DNA from: Terebella lapidaria
Lineage: Eukaryota > Annelida > Polychaeta > Terebellida > Terebellidae
DNA: 64,000 nucleotides
Direction of reading: 5' to 3'
Assembly: GCA_949152475.1 (NCBI GenBank)
Contig: OX424570.1
Coordinates: 27,152,694-27,216,693, forward strand
The notes under the pieces: generated by a model
Told to the model about the DNA's origin: nothing
Seen by the model: only the letters and a program-made list of their open reading frames with translations
Databases searched by the model: none
Part shown: piece by piece, positions 26,764-40,225 of the stretch
How positions within the stretch are numbered: the first letter of the stretch is position 1
How the letters are laid out: the number at the start of each line of letters is the position of its first letter
Made by a program: the position numbers and the translations under genes

Positions 26764-29700
26764 TCACTTCTCGGTCCAGGAAGCATACTGGACATTGTCC
26801 ACCACAACTGCCCCCATGTCATCTGTGTCTGCGTCTATGGCGCTGCTCTCATGAATGATATCAGGATGCACCTCAGCGGTATATTTGTCATCCCAAGGAA
26901 CATAATCAGTGTCCTTCTTCGTTATGGCTTGATCTCTGTTATCATTGCCAAGCCGTGCCGCTGTACCGCCTTTTGGAGGGCATTTTATAGGACATTGCTC
27001 ATAGTTAACATTGTCCACTACCTCAAGTTCATCCGGGTCCTTTCTCTGTCGATTAACTACTGAATATTCATCAACTACTCTGGCTAGACTGTAATCAGCT
27101 TCTCTGCGTCCAGAGTTGGTAGTGTGGTGCACTCGTCCGGCATTTACGTTGACATGAGCCTCTAAAACAGCGATGTCCTCTCCGTGATGACCAGCTTGTT
27201 CTACAACAGGCCCCACTTCGCTATAGGCAGTCTTTTCGATAGTGTACACGTTATCAGTGACTATCCTTGGTGTGGGGGAGACTTGGTCTGTTGTATGAGC
27301 ATTGTGATCTTGATTCACGTGGGCTGGAGAGCTGGTGCTTTTATTCGAAGCTCGTCTTCTGGAAAATATTGAAACAAATAATTTTCTGGATAAACACGTC
27401 CGCCACCTTTCTGGAAATCGAACTGATTTAGTTGATCAATTATCAGGAACAAATTCATTCTAGAGTATCCAGTCAAAATCATGAACCCGAATGACTGAAA
27501 ACTAAGACTAAAACTAAAGCATAAAATCGAGGTAGGCTTAGATTTGATTACCACTTACCTTTTCACACAGATAACAGTCAGAACTATGACTACAATCACC
27601 AGAACACCAGCCACGGCTACACCCGCATATAGTCCTGTATGGTGGGGGAAAATACTCACTCAATAATGTTACGTGAGAAAATGACATCTTTTGGTGTTTT
27701 TTCAAGAGTAAAAATACGTTTCCAGCGAGTAATAATCATTACCAATGAGTTTTCGACTTGACTGGTCACGTCGACTTGTTGTTGATGTTGTTATTGTTTC
27801 TATTGTTGTTGTTGTTGCTATTGTCACTGTTGTTGTTGCTGTTTTTGTTGTTTTGGCAAGAGCGTTACATTTGAAGTACACAGCAACTCCGCTTGACGAT
27901 GTCTGATGTTTGTCACACACACCATTTCTGCTTTTGTATTCCACATTCTGGCAATATGGCTTACCATCACAGGCATCTTGAATGTTTTTATAATAAGCTT
28001 CACCCACGTGCTGATAAAGTGATTCCGTACAATAGAAACGATAGTATGCAGCAACAACCTCGATCTCCTTCATGGGCGGGCATTCCAAAGTCACGGATGC
28101 GTGGAACAATCGGAAGCCTGGCAACATTTTAAAGTCATAGTAGCAATGTACCATTATATGGTTTTATTCCTGTTCACATAAAGACATTGTGGACATTTTG
28201 TGATAAAAAAAGGTGTTCGCATTAATTGGTAACTAAAAACAGCGACATATAATGGAGTTTATTACACATCTAACTGATATTGAACCGTATCGTGCACGGT
28301 TCAACGAATCCGATATTGTCGTATGTCACCAAACAATATCAGCCCACCCGGTCCGATATGTGCCCCGCTGGTCCGATATGAGTTCGCAATGACGTTTTTA
28401 TAGTAAACTGAATAACAGACCGATGCCGCGTCATACGCTCCTAACATGCACAGTGACTTCATAATACCGAATTAGAATGTTTTCTTTCGAACAATTGACC
28501 GGAACAGATGTAATGTTATATTTGAACAAATTTCCCAACAATTAAATCTAATGGTTTCTAGTCTATTGACTGGTAGTTAAGTTTCGATATGATGTGTAAT
28601 AAGCAAATTAATACATGGTTAATTTCATAACAGACCGGTTATCGGGACCGCGTCATAACAGACCTCGCTGCCGCTCGGTCCGTTATTTGCCACTTGGTCC
28701 CGATAACCGGTCCGTTATGAAATTAACCATGTATTAATAGGTACATATTGGGCCAGTATTACGATCGCCTTCTCCAGCCGATGAAAGAAATAGCTTCGGC
28801 AATTTCCGTCTTCGTGACGTCAGTTAAGGCAGAATGTGCTTTGATGGCTCGCCGAAAACGTAAAATACGTAATTTGGTGGCCAGCTCAAAGAAGGAATAA
28901 TCACTTCAAAATGCATGCGATTCAACAGAAAACACGCAAAATTCAGCAAATACTGGACATCTTGCAGTTCAACAAACCTCCGTTCTGGGTGAATAAATAG
29001 TACTGATTCTAAATATCAAGACAAGAAAAGCCATATTTCTGCCATTTCACCCGTTCACTTGAATTGTCAAACATACATCAGGGGAATGAATAAATGACAT
29101 GGAGTTTACCTTGCTAGCTACATTTACTTACAGGTCTGCCTCAACGGACGTCACCAACCACGTGACCAACACTAAAATCAGGATCAAAATCTTCGGCAAT
29201 TTACGGAAGGAGTGCCTATTTGGTTCAATATCTCGAAACCCATGGTAAAATTCGTTCGAATTTATTGAAAATTATTCATAATAGACTAAATGAAAAGCAC
29301 TTCCATCGGCATGCTACTAGGTCTCTAAACATCACATAATGTATGTAATATTTCGGATTAGTGTCGATCAAAAATTTTCGGCGGTGCGTAATGCATAAAA
29401 TTAATCACATTGGATCAATAACAATCAGAGACAATAATACATATGATATAACACCTCACCTCCCGTGTGATGGCCAGTACATACGTACTCCATCAATACG
29501 TAGTTGCTTGTGCGTCCATCGGGAAATCTTACATTATCGACATAAAAATCCAAACACTCCCTTCTCCCGTCACAAGCAGACACAATGCTGGCAAAACTGT
29601 TAGGATACACATCTAACAGACGCTGTCCTGTGTCACGGGAGTCATAGAGACACGAACTGCGCCGATCATTCTCCTCGTGATAGTCATAGACAAACACGTC

Positions 29701-29794
29701 CTCCACCTGAATCACCTCATCCCCTCGACAGAGTGGGTGGTGGTGACTGTACTCCACACCAGTGCAATAGGTCTCATTCAGAACTGCAAGATAG

Positions 29795-29830
<36 letters not shown>

Positions 29831-29970
29831 TTGAAATTATTTACAGGCGTCTGCCGCATGTGACACCATATGTATGTAATGAATCATATCACACTATTAC
29901 CTGTCGCGTAAGACACGGACAACAGAGAGAACAGCGTGAACATATATACAAAACTCAAGGTTTTATCCAT
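26764..29970 (-). CDS. Gene 3: membrane receptor with two SUEL-like lectin domains and tyrosine-rich tail
   Basis: Five exons on the minus strand (479 aa): 29970-29901, 29783-29460, 28117-27743, 27634-27559, 27358-26764. Residues 1-23 are a signal peptide. Residues 24-131 are lectin-like domain 1 (VLNETYC start, core SACDGRREC, end EYVC). Residues 132-256 are domain 2 (ECPPMKEIEV, DACDGKPYC, VYFKC) plus a Thr-rich stalk in the same exon. Residues 257-281 are the membrane helix (GLYAGVAVAGVLVIVVIV). The 198-residue tail has TAYSEV (fits the ITSM consensus TxYxxV), ADYSLA, DEYSVV, VDNVNYEQC, DTDYVPW and the terminal VVDNVQYASW. It is the most complete minus-strand member and the reference for judging damage in genes 4 and 5. 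It converges on gene 2. Confidence 0.85.
28608..28737. mobile_element. 130-bp palindromic MITE in gene 3 intron 2
   Basis: Arms of over 45 bp start TTAATACATGGTTAATTTC and contain ACCGGTTATCGGGACC; the centre is rich in GGTCCGTTAT words. Confidence 0.8.
29792..29827. repeat. (TAA)n microsatellite before gene 3 exon 2
   Basis: On the gene strand this is a TTA run ending a few bases before the CTTGCAG acceptor. Confidence 0.85.
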
Positions 29971-30004
29971 GTTGTCTTTATCCTGATGAATTTGTGGCAC
30001 TCCT

Positions 30005-30027
30005 AGTTTATACTACAGATTTATACC
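30005..30027 (-). promoter_or_regulatory. Candidate TATA region of gene 3
   Basis: On the minus strand GTATAAAT and GTATAAAC occur in a row about 37-55 bp before the ATG at 29970. The spacing is shorter than in genes 1 and 2, so the 5' UTR would be very short. Confidence 0.35.
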
Positions 30028-30632
30028 AAAGTGATATGCAGTCACAAACCGAGTGGACGTAATCATAACCAAACACCCAGGAAGTTACATTTGCCAAATT
30101 TTTTATTAGTATAAGATTAATTTTCTTTCCAGATAAGCATGACGAGGCAGGCGGATGTTTCTCTATGACACACACACACCTCATTAGAGCTTCATATGGA
30201 ATATTGTTTACCGAACCTCACGATATACATGAGTTAATAATATTTATATCGTGTTCAGATCATAATTCACAAATATTCTTTAGGATGCTTACTTAAAAAA
30301 ATAAACAAATTGGACAACTCCTGCCAAGGTAATAACCAAATAAGTGATAGCATAGCTTACAAGCTCGCTGGACTATTCCCCGTACCACTCGTACAAAAAA
30401 TCCCCACACGACAACACTCAAAAACAATTTTATCAACATTCACGACATTTCGATTTGTCGTATATATAGCTTTATATATAGTGCTATAATTTTATTGTGG
30501 TCTATGCTTTAATAGTAATTAGATGACAAATCATGCTCTAACAGTGCATGTTCTCATGTGTTTATCATGGTGCCCGACAACAATTATATTCTTAAGTTTT
30601 TTATCATTTGCCTGTAAAAGTTATCAATAAAC

Positions 30633-30639
30633 ATTATTA

Positions 30640-30674
<35 letters not shown>

Positions 30675-30675
30675 T
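30633..30675. repeat. (ATT)n microsatellite
   Basis: Near-perfect ATT run. Confidence 0.9.
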
Positions 30676-30849
30676 AAAGATAGAATGGAAGACGTGCTAG
30701 GATCGCTAGCCATGAAAAACCGAACAACAGTCACCAAGAGTTAACGTGGTCGATATCAGAAGAATGACATCATCCAGAGGAAAGATGAAGTACCACACTC
30801 ATATTGTATCAACCTATTACCTATTACCGTTAATATCACAGGATTTTAA

Positions 30850-31815
30850 AAAGTGGGGGTCCAGTCAAAATGAAAAGTGTCTCAATTTTGACATGTGAAA
30901 AAGTGCAACTTATGGATTAAGGCAGTTTTTACAGAATGTTGATATCTCAATTTGGTAAAAAGTTATAACAACATTTGTGTAGTACTTTTCACACCTAATT
31001 AAGTATTATAATGAGTATTCATGACGTCACACCAGTACTTTAAGATAGTTAGCAACATATAACTCTTGATGTTTCACCTTTTGTTTACATTTTTTTAGTC
31101 TTAACTATTTTGTCGCGTTTAGTATTAAACATAATCAGAATTTAATAACCTAATTTCGTCCCCAAGTGAACAACGCCTGAAATACTGCCCTTAGCAACGG
31201 TGGTTGCTATGGGCCCAAACTTCATGAATATGCTAATTTTCATCAAAAATACATTATAACATTCATGTGTTTCATTTAAAACATAAAATAAATGCCTCAT
31301 CATCATGATAACTTTTTTTAGTTATGAGCAAAGGTCCCTAGCAACGGCGTTGCTATGGACAGTATCTAAGGGATGGATGGTATGGCGATGTTCGACTACA
31401 CATATTTATGGTATATTTTTTCATTGGGATGCCATACAACAATATATTTCGTGATAATATATGTAGAGGACACAGATTTAGCATCCGAATATAAAGAATT
31501 CATGAATCATTTTTCCTGGTCAATTCCCCATCATTCGCTGAAATATCGATGGTTGTACGATCGGAATTCCACATAAAATGTAACGGTCATCAGCTGAAAT
31601 AACCGATTGGAATAGTCTCCCCACCCGTTATACTGGTGTGACGTCATGAATACTAATTATAATACATAATTAGGTGTTAATTTTGGCGGGAAATAATTTG
31701 AATAAATCTTCATAACTTTGAAAACAATTAAGATATCAACATGCTGTAAACACCACGTTAATTCATACGATTCACCTTACTAATAAACTTCCTGCTATGA
31801 CCAGACTCTATCTTT
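30850..31815. mobile_element. ~970-bp foldback element
   Basis: The sequence CTAATTAAGTATTATAAT..CATGACGTCACACCAGTA (30992-31035) is inverted at 31631-31675. Outer arms containing ACAGAATGTTGATATCTCAA (about 30933) match the right side inverted near 31740. Exact ends are uncertain. Confidence 0.6.
31495..31608. repeat. 114-bp direct repeat, copy A
   Basis: Identical but for one base (GATCGG versus GATCGA) to 32896-33009. Confidence 0.9.
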
Positions 31816-32276
31816 AATGATGGCAATAAAAATAACTATCTTGAAATATCAATTCATTCATTTGGTGCAGAGAAAACATTGTAAACGCTAACGGAACGTA
31901 TCAATTTTATATGATTAATACCACAAAATTTTAATGAGAAGTCTAGAATAAGAAATTATTATGAATAAAAACAAAACCAGACAAAATGTCTTTTCCATCA
32001 GACATCGTGGTATAATGAAACTACGTTTCGTGCCGGTAGAATGTTTTGACCCGCGCCCTGATAGGGGGAGAGGGTATTGAATTTTGGTCTGTCCGTTTGT
32101 CCCCTTTTTCCTTGTTTGTTCGTTTGTATGCCTGCGCGCATAACACGAAAATTAATGGTCCAATCAGCTTCAAATTTATAGGAATGAAGCGCTATGGCAG
32201 AGGCTCTGTCTTTCTCAATTTTTGTCAAAATCGAATAAAAATCTTCGTCATTGCATGTGAAATTTTCCAACTAGTT

Positions 32277-32700
32277 TAGATATAGATATAGATATAGATA
32301 TAGGACACTTATATAGCGCCAGTTCCACTTAGCAAAATGTTCAGTGGCGCTGTACATACATTATTACATTACAATACATTATTACATTTTAACTACTTGA
32401 ACATGTACATAGAACTAATAATTATCAAAGAGATGGTGCTTGAGTCTCGTTTTGAACACATGGACACTGGGTGAATTCCTGATCTGCAAGGGGAGACTAT
32501 TCCATAGCATTGGCGATGCTTTGGAGAAAGCCCTGTCCCCATAGGTGGCAAGCCGTGTTTGTGGAACAACCAACTTGTTCTGGTAAGCGGAGCGACGAGA
32601 TCGACCGCGGTCGTCAGGAGCCTGAATAAGTTCCTTCAGGTACATTTGGGCCAACCCGCGTAGCGCTATGAAGGTGAGCAGCATGATTTTATAGTTTTGT
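32277..32700 (-). mobile_element. 5'-truncated LINE 3' end
   Basis: Minus-strand frame 32684-32415 (89 codons) reads like the C-terminal tail of non-LTR retrotransposon ORF2 proteins: YGDRAFSKASPMLWNSLP, then IRNSPSVHVFKTRLKHHLF and stop. The 3' UTR ends at a (TATATC)n hexamer run (32277-32303), a tail type seen in some LINE clades. The reverse transcriptase core is absent. Confidence 0.75.
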
Positions 32701-32895
32701 ACTTTTCTTTCGCCAATTGAAGATATGGCGTATGACCAATGGTCTTAAGACCAAAACTCCTCATTATTGGCCCTGGTCGAAAATTTGATGTGCCTTGATA
32801 ATAGGAACAATAGCTGTGAAATTTTACAGCTCAACATTGAGCGACCACGAAAATGTCGCACAGAAAATGTGAAAATCCAAAAGTCGCAATAACTT

Positions 32896-33009
32896 AGAAT
32901 TCATGAATCATTTTTCCTGGTCAATTCCCCATCATTCGCTGAAATATCGATGGTTGTACGATCGAAATTCCACATAAAATGTAACGGTCATCAGCTGAAA
33001 TAACCGATT
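32896..33009. repeat. 114-bp direct repeat, copy B
   Basis: Second copy of the segment at 31495-31608. Confidence 0.9.
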
Positions 33010-34330
33010 CGTAATTTTCCTAGTAGTAATTCCAAAACAATTGAAGATATTCAATAGAATATTGAACATAAAATATGCAGTATAAATCTGAGTTTGTGAA
33101 GATTGGGTGATTAGTATCAAGAATTCAGGTCGTGGTTGAGAATATGTTCAAGAACACTACTTTTATTAACGGGTATTTCTCACATGATTATTGTATTTTT
33201 CCATGGCGATTTTCGACCATTTGTTATGTGACCAATGCTCGTAGACCCCGATTATCGCCCAGGCAAAAAATGTCAGCGTCATCAGCTTTAATTTTAGTAA
33301 CAAAATCTGAAGGGTCGAGGGTCTGCAATCTGTGATTGTCTCGTTAAGCATGCATCTTTCAGTGGTAAACACATTTCACTGAACGTATATTTCGACCGTG
33401 CCAGTATATTCAATTCATTATTAATTGAATGAAATTAGTCACTTTTGCAAACAACATCTAAATTTCGAAAAAAATATACTATCAAAATACCCATCACATT
33501 ACATCAGAATACATGGAATACGCTTTCGTGGACATCGGGGAAAACATGAGAAAGTCACATAGACTACAACCAGAAACCTGCAAGTGAGTCTCCCTTATGG
33601 GTTTCTGCTACAACCCTATTGGGCTGAAGTATATTGGGTATCTGCTACAGGGGGCTATTAGACCTCGTTCGATTACTTCCACCCTCACCATGCCCTGAAC
33701 GAATGAGTCATCCTTCGACTATACACTTCCCCCTTAATAAGTTTTATCGCCTTCATTAAATATACCACATCTATGTCACACCATGTTTGATTGACAGGCC
33801 TTTATCCACTTCACAGAACAATTTCCAGATATATTTGCGACATTTATTCAACGCGGAACAACAGGACTGTAGGTGAGATATACATATAAAGACTGGGGTC
33901 CACATCTTTGACGCGTCTAACCACAACACTGAATTTACCTTCCATGTGATGATGGAATCGTTCGTGCTGTAATGATGGTATTTGTCGAATGTAGTGGTCG
34001 ATGCCACTAACATATTAAGTGATCGATATATAGTTAATTGAGTTGTCCCAGTCAGTCTGGACTTGATTTCAAGTGACCTTCAGTGCTCGAACCCAAGGTC
34101 ATGTCCAATCGAAAGTTGGAAATGACAGGTGAATAAATGTCAGCAAATACTACACAGGTTTGTATGGTGAGAGTATAGAATTTCAGGTATGATAAAAGTA
34201 CAGAAAGATTCTTACAGGTGATCTGGAACTGATTGCAGTCAATATGAGTGCTCAGAGTCTGTGTGCTGGAAGATCTGTTCAATGCAAATCGGCTGTTTGG
34301 CATTATCACTTTAGATGTAGTTTGTATCAG

Positions 34331-34368
34331 CAGAAATACATAAGACCAATTGGTCTTATGTATTTCTG
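34331..34368. repeat. Perfect 38-bp palindrome
   Basis: CAGAAATACATAAGACCAA is followed directly by its reverse complement, with no spacer. Weaker symmetry (GTATCAG / GATACC) extends outward. Confidence 0.9.
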
Positions 34369-34992
34369 GTATCAGGCAATGGGGCATATAATTTGATCTG
34401 CATTTGCTCTGGCTTCTGATGAAAACTGAAAGGCTCGCTTTGAGTTCATGTGACCTTGAATACTAACAGCGCGATCATTGAAAGCTGGGGTGATCATTTA
34501 TTACATATTGATACTCCATGGCTGCTCTGTTCTTGACTCAATTCAATTAGAACATAATCAAGCTTGAAATAATCTAATGTCTAAATTGCACTTAATCATG
34601 TGCTTTTGTAACAATAATGTATGGTTTTGAACAATCAATGAACAAGCAATACAAGGATGGTTAACAGGATATCTGGTCATGTATATGCCAGTGAAGTATA
34701 TACATGACAAATGCGTTTTCATCACTACTGTATATTTTAGTGTATAGTATCTTGCCGTTGATATCGATTGCATTTGAGGCCCGAACTGAAGTTATCTCAT
34801 ATCAGCAGCGAGTGAAAATCCAGAATTCTCTATACCAGACTTCTTGGAGAAAATTACAACTTTGTATCCCGTACCAATCTGGTATCATACAACATCCACA
34901 GAAGAATATTTTTTACAACTCGTTATATTGGTTAAATATAGCTGATACTTTTATTGATAGATTGACTTGATATCACTGGCGGTTTTAATGTG

Positions 34993-36668
34993 TTACTTCT
35001 CGTCCCTAGTGCACATTTTGTCTCTGGCTACCCTTGGTGTGGTGGAGAGTTGAGGTCTGTTGGGTAACCGTTGGTTCACGTGGGCTGGGTTCGCGTGGGC
35101 TGGAGTACTCCTTTTTTTATTTGAAACTCGTCTACTGCAGAAATATTGAAACAAATAACTCCCTGGGAATTTGAGTCAATCATTCATCACAACCATTCAT
35201 CACAAACAATCTCATTCTAGAAAATCCAACGAAAATAATTTTATCTCATTCTAGAACATCTAGCGAAAATCATTTTATTCGAGATAAAATTTCACACCTA
35301 AAGTCCTACACTTAACTAAAGTGTTACTGATGCAAGGAACCATTTTATACCTGTATTTTATTATCACCTACCTTATTACACAGACAGTCGTCACAACTAC
35401 GATTACAACCAAAACGACACCAGCCACGGTTATGCCCTTGTTTGAACCTGTATGGGACATATTAATTGCTGAAGCATTGTTCGGGAATAATAATATCATA
35501 AATTAAATTATTCACCAGTAGATCAGTAAAGTAGTAATCCTCATCGATACCCTGCGGTGTTCCACTGGTCTGATTACGTCTATTGGCTTCAGTAACTTGA
35601 CTGTCATCAAGTGATGTTGTCCTAGTCTGGGAAGCACAGGGCTGGTCTGATGTAGCCATGCTGTCTGCAACAGGCAGGGAATCCGCTGTTTTTGGTGTGG
35701 ATTCTCTTGATTTCATCAGCGAGGTCGTCTTTGTTGTTGTTGTTGTTGATGATGTTGCAACAGCACGACATTTGAAGTACACAGCCACTTGGTTTGATAA
35801 TATCCTTGTGTTGTTGTCACACCGACCAATGTTACTTCTGTATTTTACGTTATCGCAATGCGATTTACCATCACAGTTTTCCCGAATGTCTGCGAAATAT
35901 GCTGCATCCCCGTGCCAGTAATACGACCCCCACTGACAAGTGAAACGATAAAATGCAGCAAAAACCTCGATCTCATTCAATGATGGGCATTGCAAACTCG
36001 TGGTCGAGTCGAACATTCGGAAGCCTGGGGATACAATGGTAAACAGCATTCATGTAATTATTCGGATTAACTTGGATGTGTATAATATTTTTACCTGTGA
36101 ACTGATTCAGAATAGTATACTTCTTTATTTTACACGTCTCTTTTGCAATCTGACAAATAAAGACGTTTATTTTATGAATGAATAAATGAATAAAATGAAT
36201 AAATTACTTTTTATTCATTTTTAAAAAAAATCGTCACATTTGATCAAATAACTACCATAGATGGTATCAGGCCTACATACTATCAGAAATATATAACGAG
36301 AAATGTAATCCTGATATGATGTCCGGTTTTAGCACCTCACCTCCCGTGTGGTGGCCAGTACATCTGTAATGCATCACCACGTAATTGCTGGTGTGACCAT
36401 CGGGAAATTTTATATCTGAGACATAGAATGTTGAGCAGGCCACCTTCCCGTCACAAGCGGACACAATCTTGACAAAATCGTTAGGATTCAGATCTGACAG
36501 ACGTTCTTCTGTGTCACGGGAGTCATAGCGACAGGAGATACGCCGGTCATTCCTCTCGTGATAGTCATAGACAAACACGTCCTCCACCTGAATCACCTCA
36601 CTAGCTTGGCAGAGTGGTTGGTTATTTGTGAGCCATATTCCAGTGCAATAGGTCTCATTCAGAACTGC

Positions 36669-36700
<32 letters not shown>

Positions 36701-37469
36701 TCTCTTTCGGGGTATGTCCGACTTTGGTCGTACTTACCCCATGGTAATTTTAGTTTAACGAGGAAAAGCCAGTACTCCATTTTAGCGTCCCAAACCCCGA
36801 CCACCAGCCCTACCAGGACACCCAGGCCCATAGAAATGAATCCAGATACATTTGTGGTGTTACTAAAACGGCATGACATTTAAGAAATTCTAGCTGCGTT
36901 TAAGAAATTCTATGGACGTCATCATGATCTGGTTGATAAATACAGCAAATCCATGTCTGCCATGCAACTAGATCTATTTTCATGTTAATTTTGGGGAATT
37001 CATGACGGGTGCCACTAGTGGGGCAGGAAATGCTCACTCTTTCCGGAACACCTGATTTCACCTCTTATTGGCCATTTACGGGGGTTCATGAGTTTCCCTG
37101 TCATTTTTGTTTTCTCTCACTTTGTATGCCTGATATGACTTTCTGTCTATGAGATTGGACTATGAGATTGGACTATGAGATTGGATAACGGACCCTGTTT
37201 TGTTTGCTCGGAATACTTAATACTGGGTATTGATTCCACGTCTATTGTCTCCCCATCGATATTGTAATAATAACAATAATATTATTATTGTAAAGATATT
37301 GTAATGTCATCTGTAGCAACTAGATAATGGGTATACGGACTCAGTTTTGTTCGCTTGGAGTACTTAGTACTTGGGTATTGATACCATGTTTGCTCTTACC
37401 TGTCGCAGGTGATGCGGAGAGCAGAGAAAACGCAGTGAAACAATACACTGATCTGAGTGTCCCATCCAT
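34993..37469 (-). CDS. Gene 4: lectin-like membrane receptor with truncated cytoplasmic tail
   Basis: Five exons (361 aa): 37469-37400, 36664-36341, 36024-35551, 35447-35372, 35134-34993. The signal peptide is residues 1-23. Lectin-like domain 1 is 24-131 (core SACDGKVAC). Domain 2 and a Ser/Thr-rich stalk are 132-289 (core NCDGKSHC, end VYFKC). The membrane helix is 290-314 (GVVLVVIVVVTTVCV). The tail is only 47 residues against about 200 in gene 3. It aligns through the APAHVNQ-like and TPRVA-like stretch, then stops at 34993 where the paralogues reach their first NVYT motif. No tyrosine motif remains. The exon 3 donor used in genes 3 and 5 (GTAATG) is changed here to ATGAGG; an in-phase GTATCG lies 6 nt upstream and is my chosen donor. 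It could be a short-tailed or decoy receptor, or an early pseudogene. Confidence 0.75.
36665..36698. repeat. (TAA)n microsatellite before gene 4 exon 2
   Basis: Same position relative to the acceptor as in gene 3. Confidence 0.85.
37141..37395. repeat. Tandem repeats in gene 4 intron 1
   Basis: GAGATTGGACTAT occurs three times at 37150-37190. A ~65-bp segment (TTTTGTTTGCTCGGAATACT) at 37181-37245 is repeated at 37324-37390. Confidence 0.65.
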
Positions 37470-38200
37470 GTCGTGCTTGTAATTATGTACCTATAAGACT
37501 CATATGCATTGGCTTTGTGTCCCCTTACATCTGTTCAGAGCATATACATACACGATCTAAATATATACACGCGGTGGACCAGTCAATCCCAGCTAAACCC
37601 GGTGACACGACGGCTGCCAGCACATGCAGCTGCATATACGCCCATTATTCGAGATTCAGAAATACTCACCATTGTTTTGTGTAGCACAGTAAATATTGCA
37701 GCATTGAATATGACAAAAGTATGTTTTTTATAAAACAAATATAGAGAAAAAGCCTAGAAATAGCTCTTGAGCGAGCAATACATGTATTATCTAAAGAAGA
37801 ATTTTGAAGCATAATAAAATGTTAGGGTGCAAAATGACAAAGTTAAGTTAGACAATTTGTACGTAGCCGTTCACAAAGAAATATACATTGGTAAAACTGC
37901 TAACTATTTTCCCAATAATTACCACATATTGAAGTCTATTAGCCGAGCCTTACTTTCGAGAGTTCACCTTCAAAATCATACAACGATTTTTTGAAGTTAA
38001 CTCTGCTGTGAGAACTGAACAACAAATCCATCATGGCCACAGGTTCACTTACACGGGGACTACTTTCTCACCCGTGTACACCTATGGAACATTTATTCAT
38101 TATGTGGGAGGCGAAGATGTATGACAAATACGTAACTTGAATACTAGAAAGTGAAACCAAGCAGCTATACTTTGTTCACATGAATGTAAGTATTAATCTA

Positions 38201-38880
38201 TTACCACCAATACAGCCAGTACAGCCAAATTTTGATGAATCCAATAACAAACGTAAAATACATTTTGCAATAGAAACAAACCCGACCAAACTGTTTATCA
38301 AAAGGCACATTAGCGTCATCAGGGGCAGACAGTGTGTTAAATGTAGCTGTTTCTACTTTACACCTGATGGAATTAGTATACAACTGCCCAACAACCTATG
38401 ATAATACTTTAAAAATCCGAAACAAACTCCATGGAATAGATATATATATATATATCTAAGTCTATATCCAAACGTAAATTAAAACAGATTTCCTTTTCTA
38501 ACTACTAATTTGCAATAGTTTGTAATTTTTTGCTCTACCTCAATTAGCCTTTCAGTTTCAGGATTATTCCCAAGTGACTGGAATATAGGTTCCAGGATCA
38601 TATATTTATATGATCGAACTATTAGTATATTGTATTTCCGTTTTGTTCTGTCGGTGTGACCCTTAGGAATTTTCTTTTACAGGTGACCCCAGCCCTCTGG
38701 GTTACAGACGTTGTCTTTGGGGTCACCTGGGGTGTGCTTCTATGTATTTTTCGTAATAAGTCACTGTAATGTCTCATGTGTTTGCACATCTAAATAAACT
38801 ACCTACCTACCTATATATGACAAGTACATAAGTACCTTATCACAAGCCAAAAGGCTACTGAGTTGATAGTTGATGGCTGC
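38201..38880. repeat. Duplicated segment, copy with insertion
   Basis: Matches 40226-40535 on both sides of an extra ~375-bp piece (about 38440-38815). The piece ends AATAAACTACCTACCTACC, resembling a LINE or SINE 3' tail. Confidence 0.7.
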
Positions 38881-40225
38881 ATGAATGTTGTATGCCACAT
38901 GCAGCAGGCACCTGTCTGGACTGTGTATGCAGTCACGTATAACAAATCTACATGATGCTCTTTGCTTCTAGACACATACATAACTGCGCTTGTCATGGAA
39001 AAATCATAGTAGGCCCCTATACTGCTCATGTTCATTGTCATATAAATCCTCAATACTAAGGTTGAATTATATTCAATGTATTTGTCAGAACATATTATTT
39101 AATTACCAGTATTATAAATAATTATCTAATGATAATTATATACTATTAAGAATCCCACGTTGTCATTGGTTAAAAGTTGGTCACGTGTCTGTGCATAAAA
39201 GTGCATATTCACCAGACCATCACATATGTACCTCTCTCTAAAGAGCAAATGAAATGCTTTCCCATGTTTTTGTTTTCAATTATCACATAACTAACGATAT
39301 GGTGAATTGAATAAACTTGTTTCAGGAATCATTCCTCCTTTGTTTGAGTTATCCTGAAATGTTTACATCAAATTGGAATTTACAGGTGTCACTGGTGCAG
39401 TATTCGAATTAATATTTGGATAGATGCATTATGTTAATATCATAACGTCCAAGTCATACATAAACATTGCTCCAATATTTATAAGAACTTCCAAACTTAT
39501 CACGTGTATTATATAATAAAACGAACATTACGTTTGGTTCTGATGATTACGTGGAAATATTTACCTCTCGCCAAAAACGTATTCATATTGTCACGTAATC
39601 ACCTCACCAAAAGTCAATATTTGTATAACATACATTTTTCAATTCTGCCAAATAAACACATACAACCTGAAGCACTTACACGAAAATTTATATAAAATGT
39701 GTTAGATAATTAATATTTTGTATAAATATCAAAATAAGGTAAATTTATACACATGGTATTCCCTATACAGCATCAAACAGAACTAACAAGACCATTGGTA
39801 GTTAAGTTGTTGATTACAAGTTACGTGGAATCTTATCCAGCGAATGGGTTTATCAGTTTGCAGTGAGAACTGTCTACATCTTGATCGAGCAGCTCTACAT
39901 CAGACACTGTTCCTACCCACAGTATGATTTATCAATGAGTTTCATGTGAATGAAAAACTTGAACTCTCTTTCTGGTGCAGTGTGTGTTTGAGTTGAGATT
40001 ATGAAGTATTTCTCACATGATTTGAGCCGGAAATTGCGTACAAAAGACAATAAAACATCACTTCCCATTACTGATCAACTTTTATTTTTAAATGTTAGGA
40101 TATATTTCTGAATAACTTACATTTCCAATCAAAACCATGAGATTTACGTATACCAAAAAAATAAATCCAGTTATATTATTTAACGCATATCATGTGTACC
40201 AAACATCCTATGATAGTGTATGTAT
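38881..40225. other. Spacer without recognised gene
   Basis: AT-rich; no convincing coding frame, RNA gene or element seen. Confidence 0.5.
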
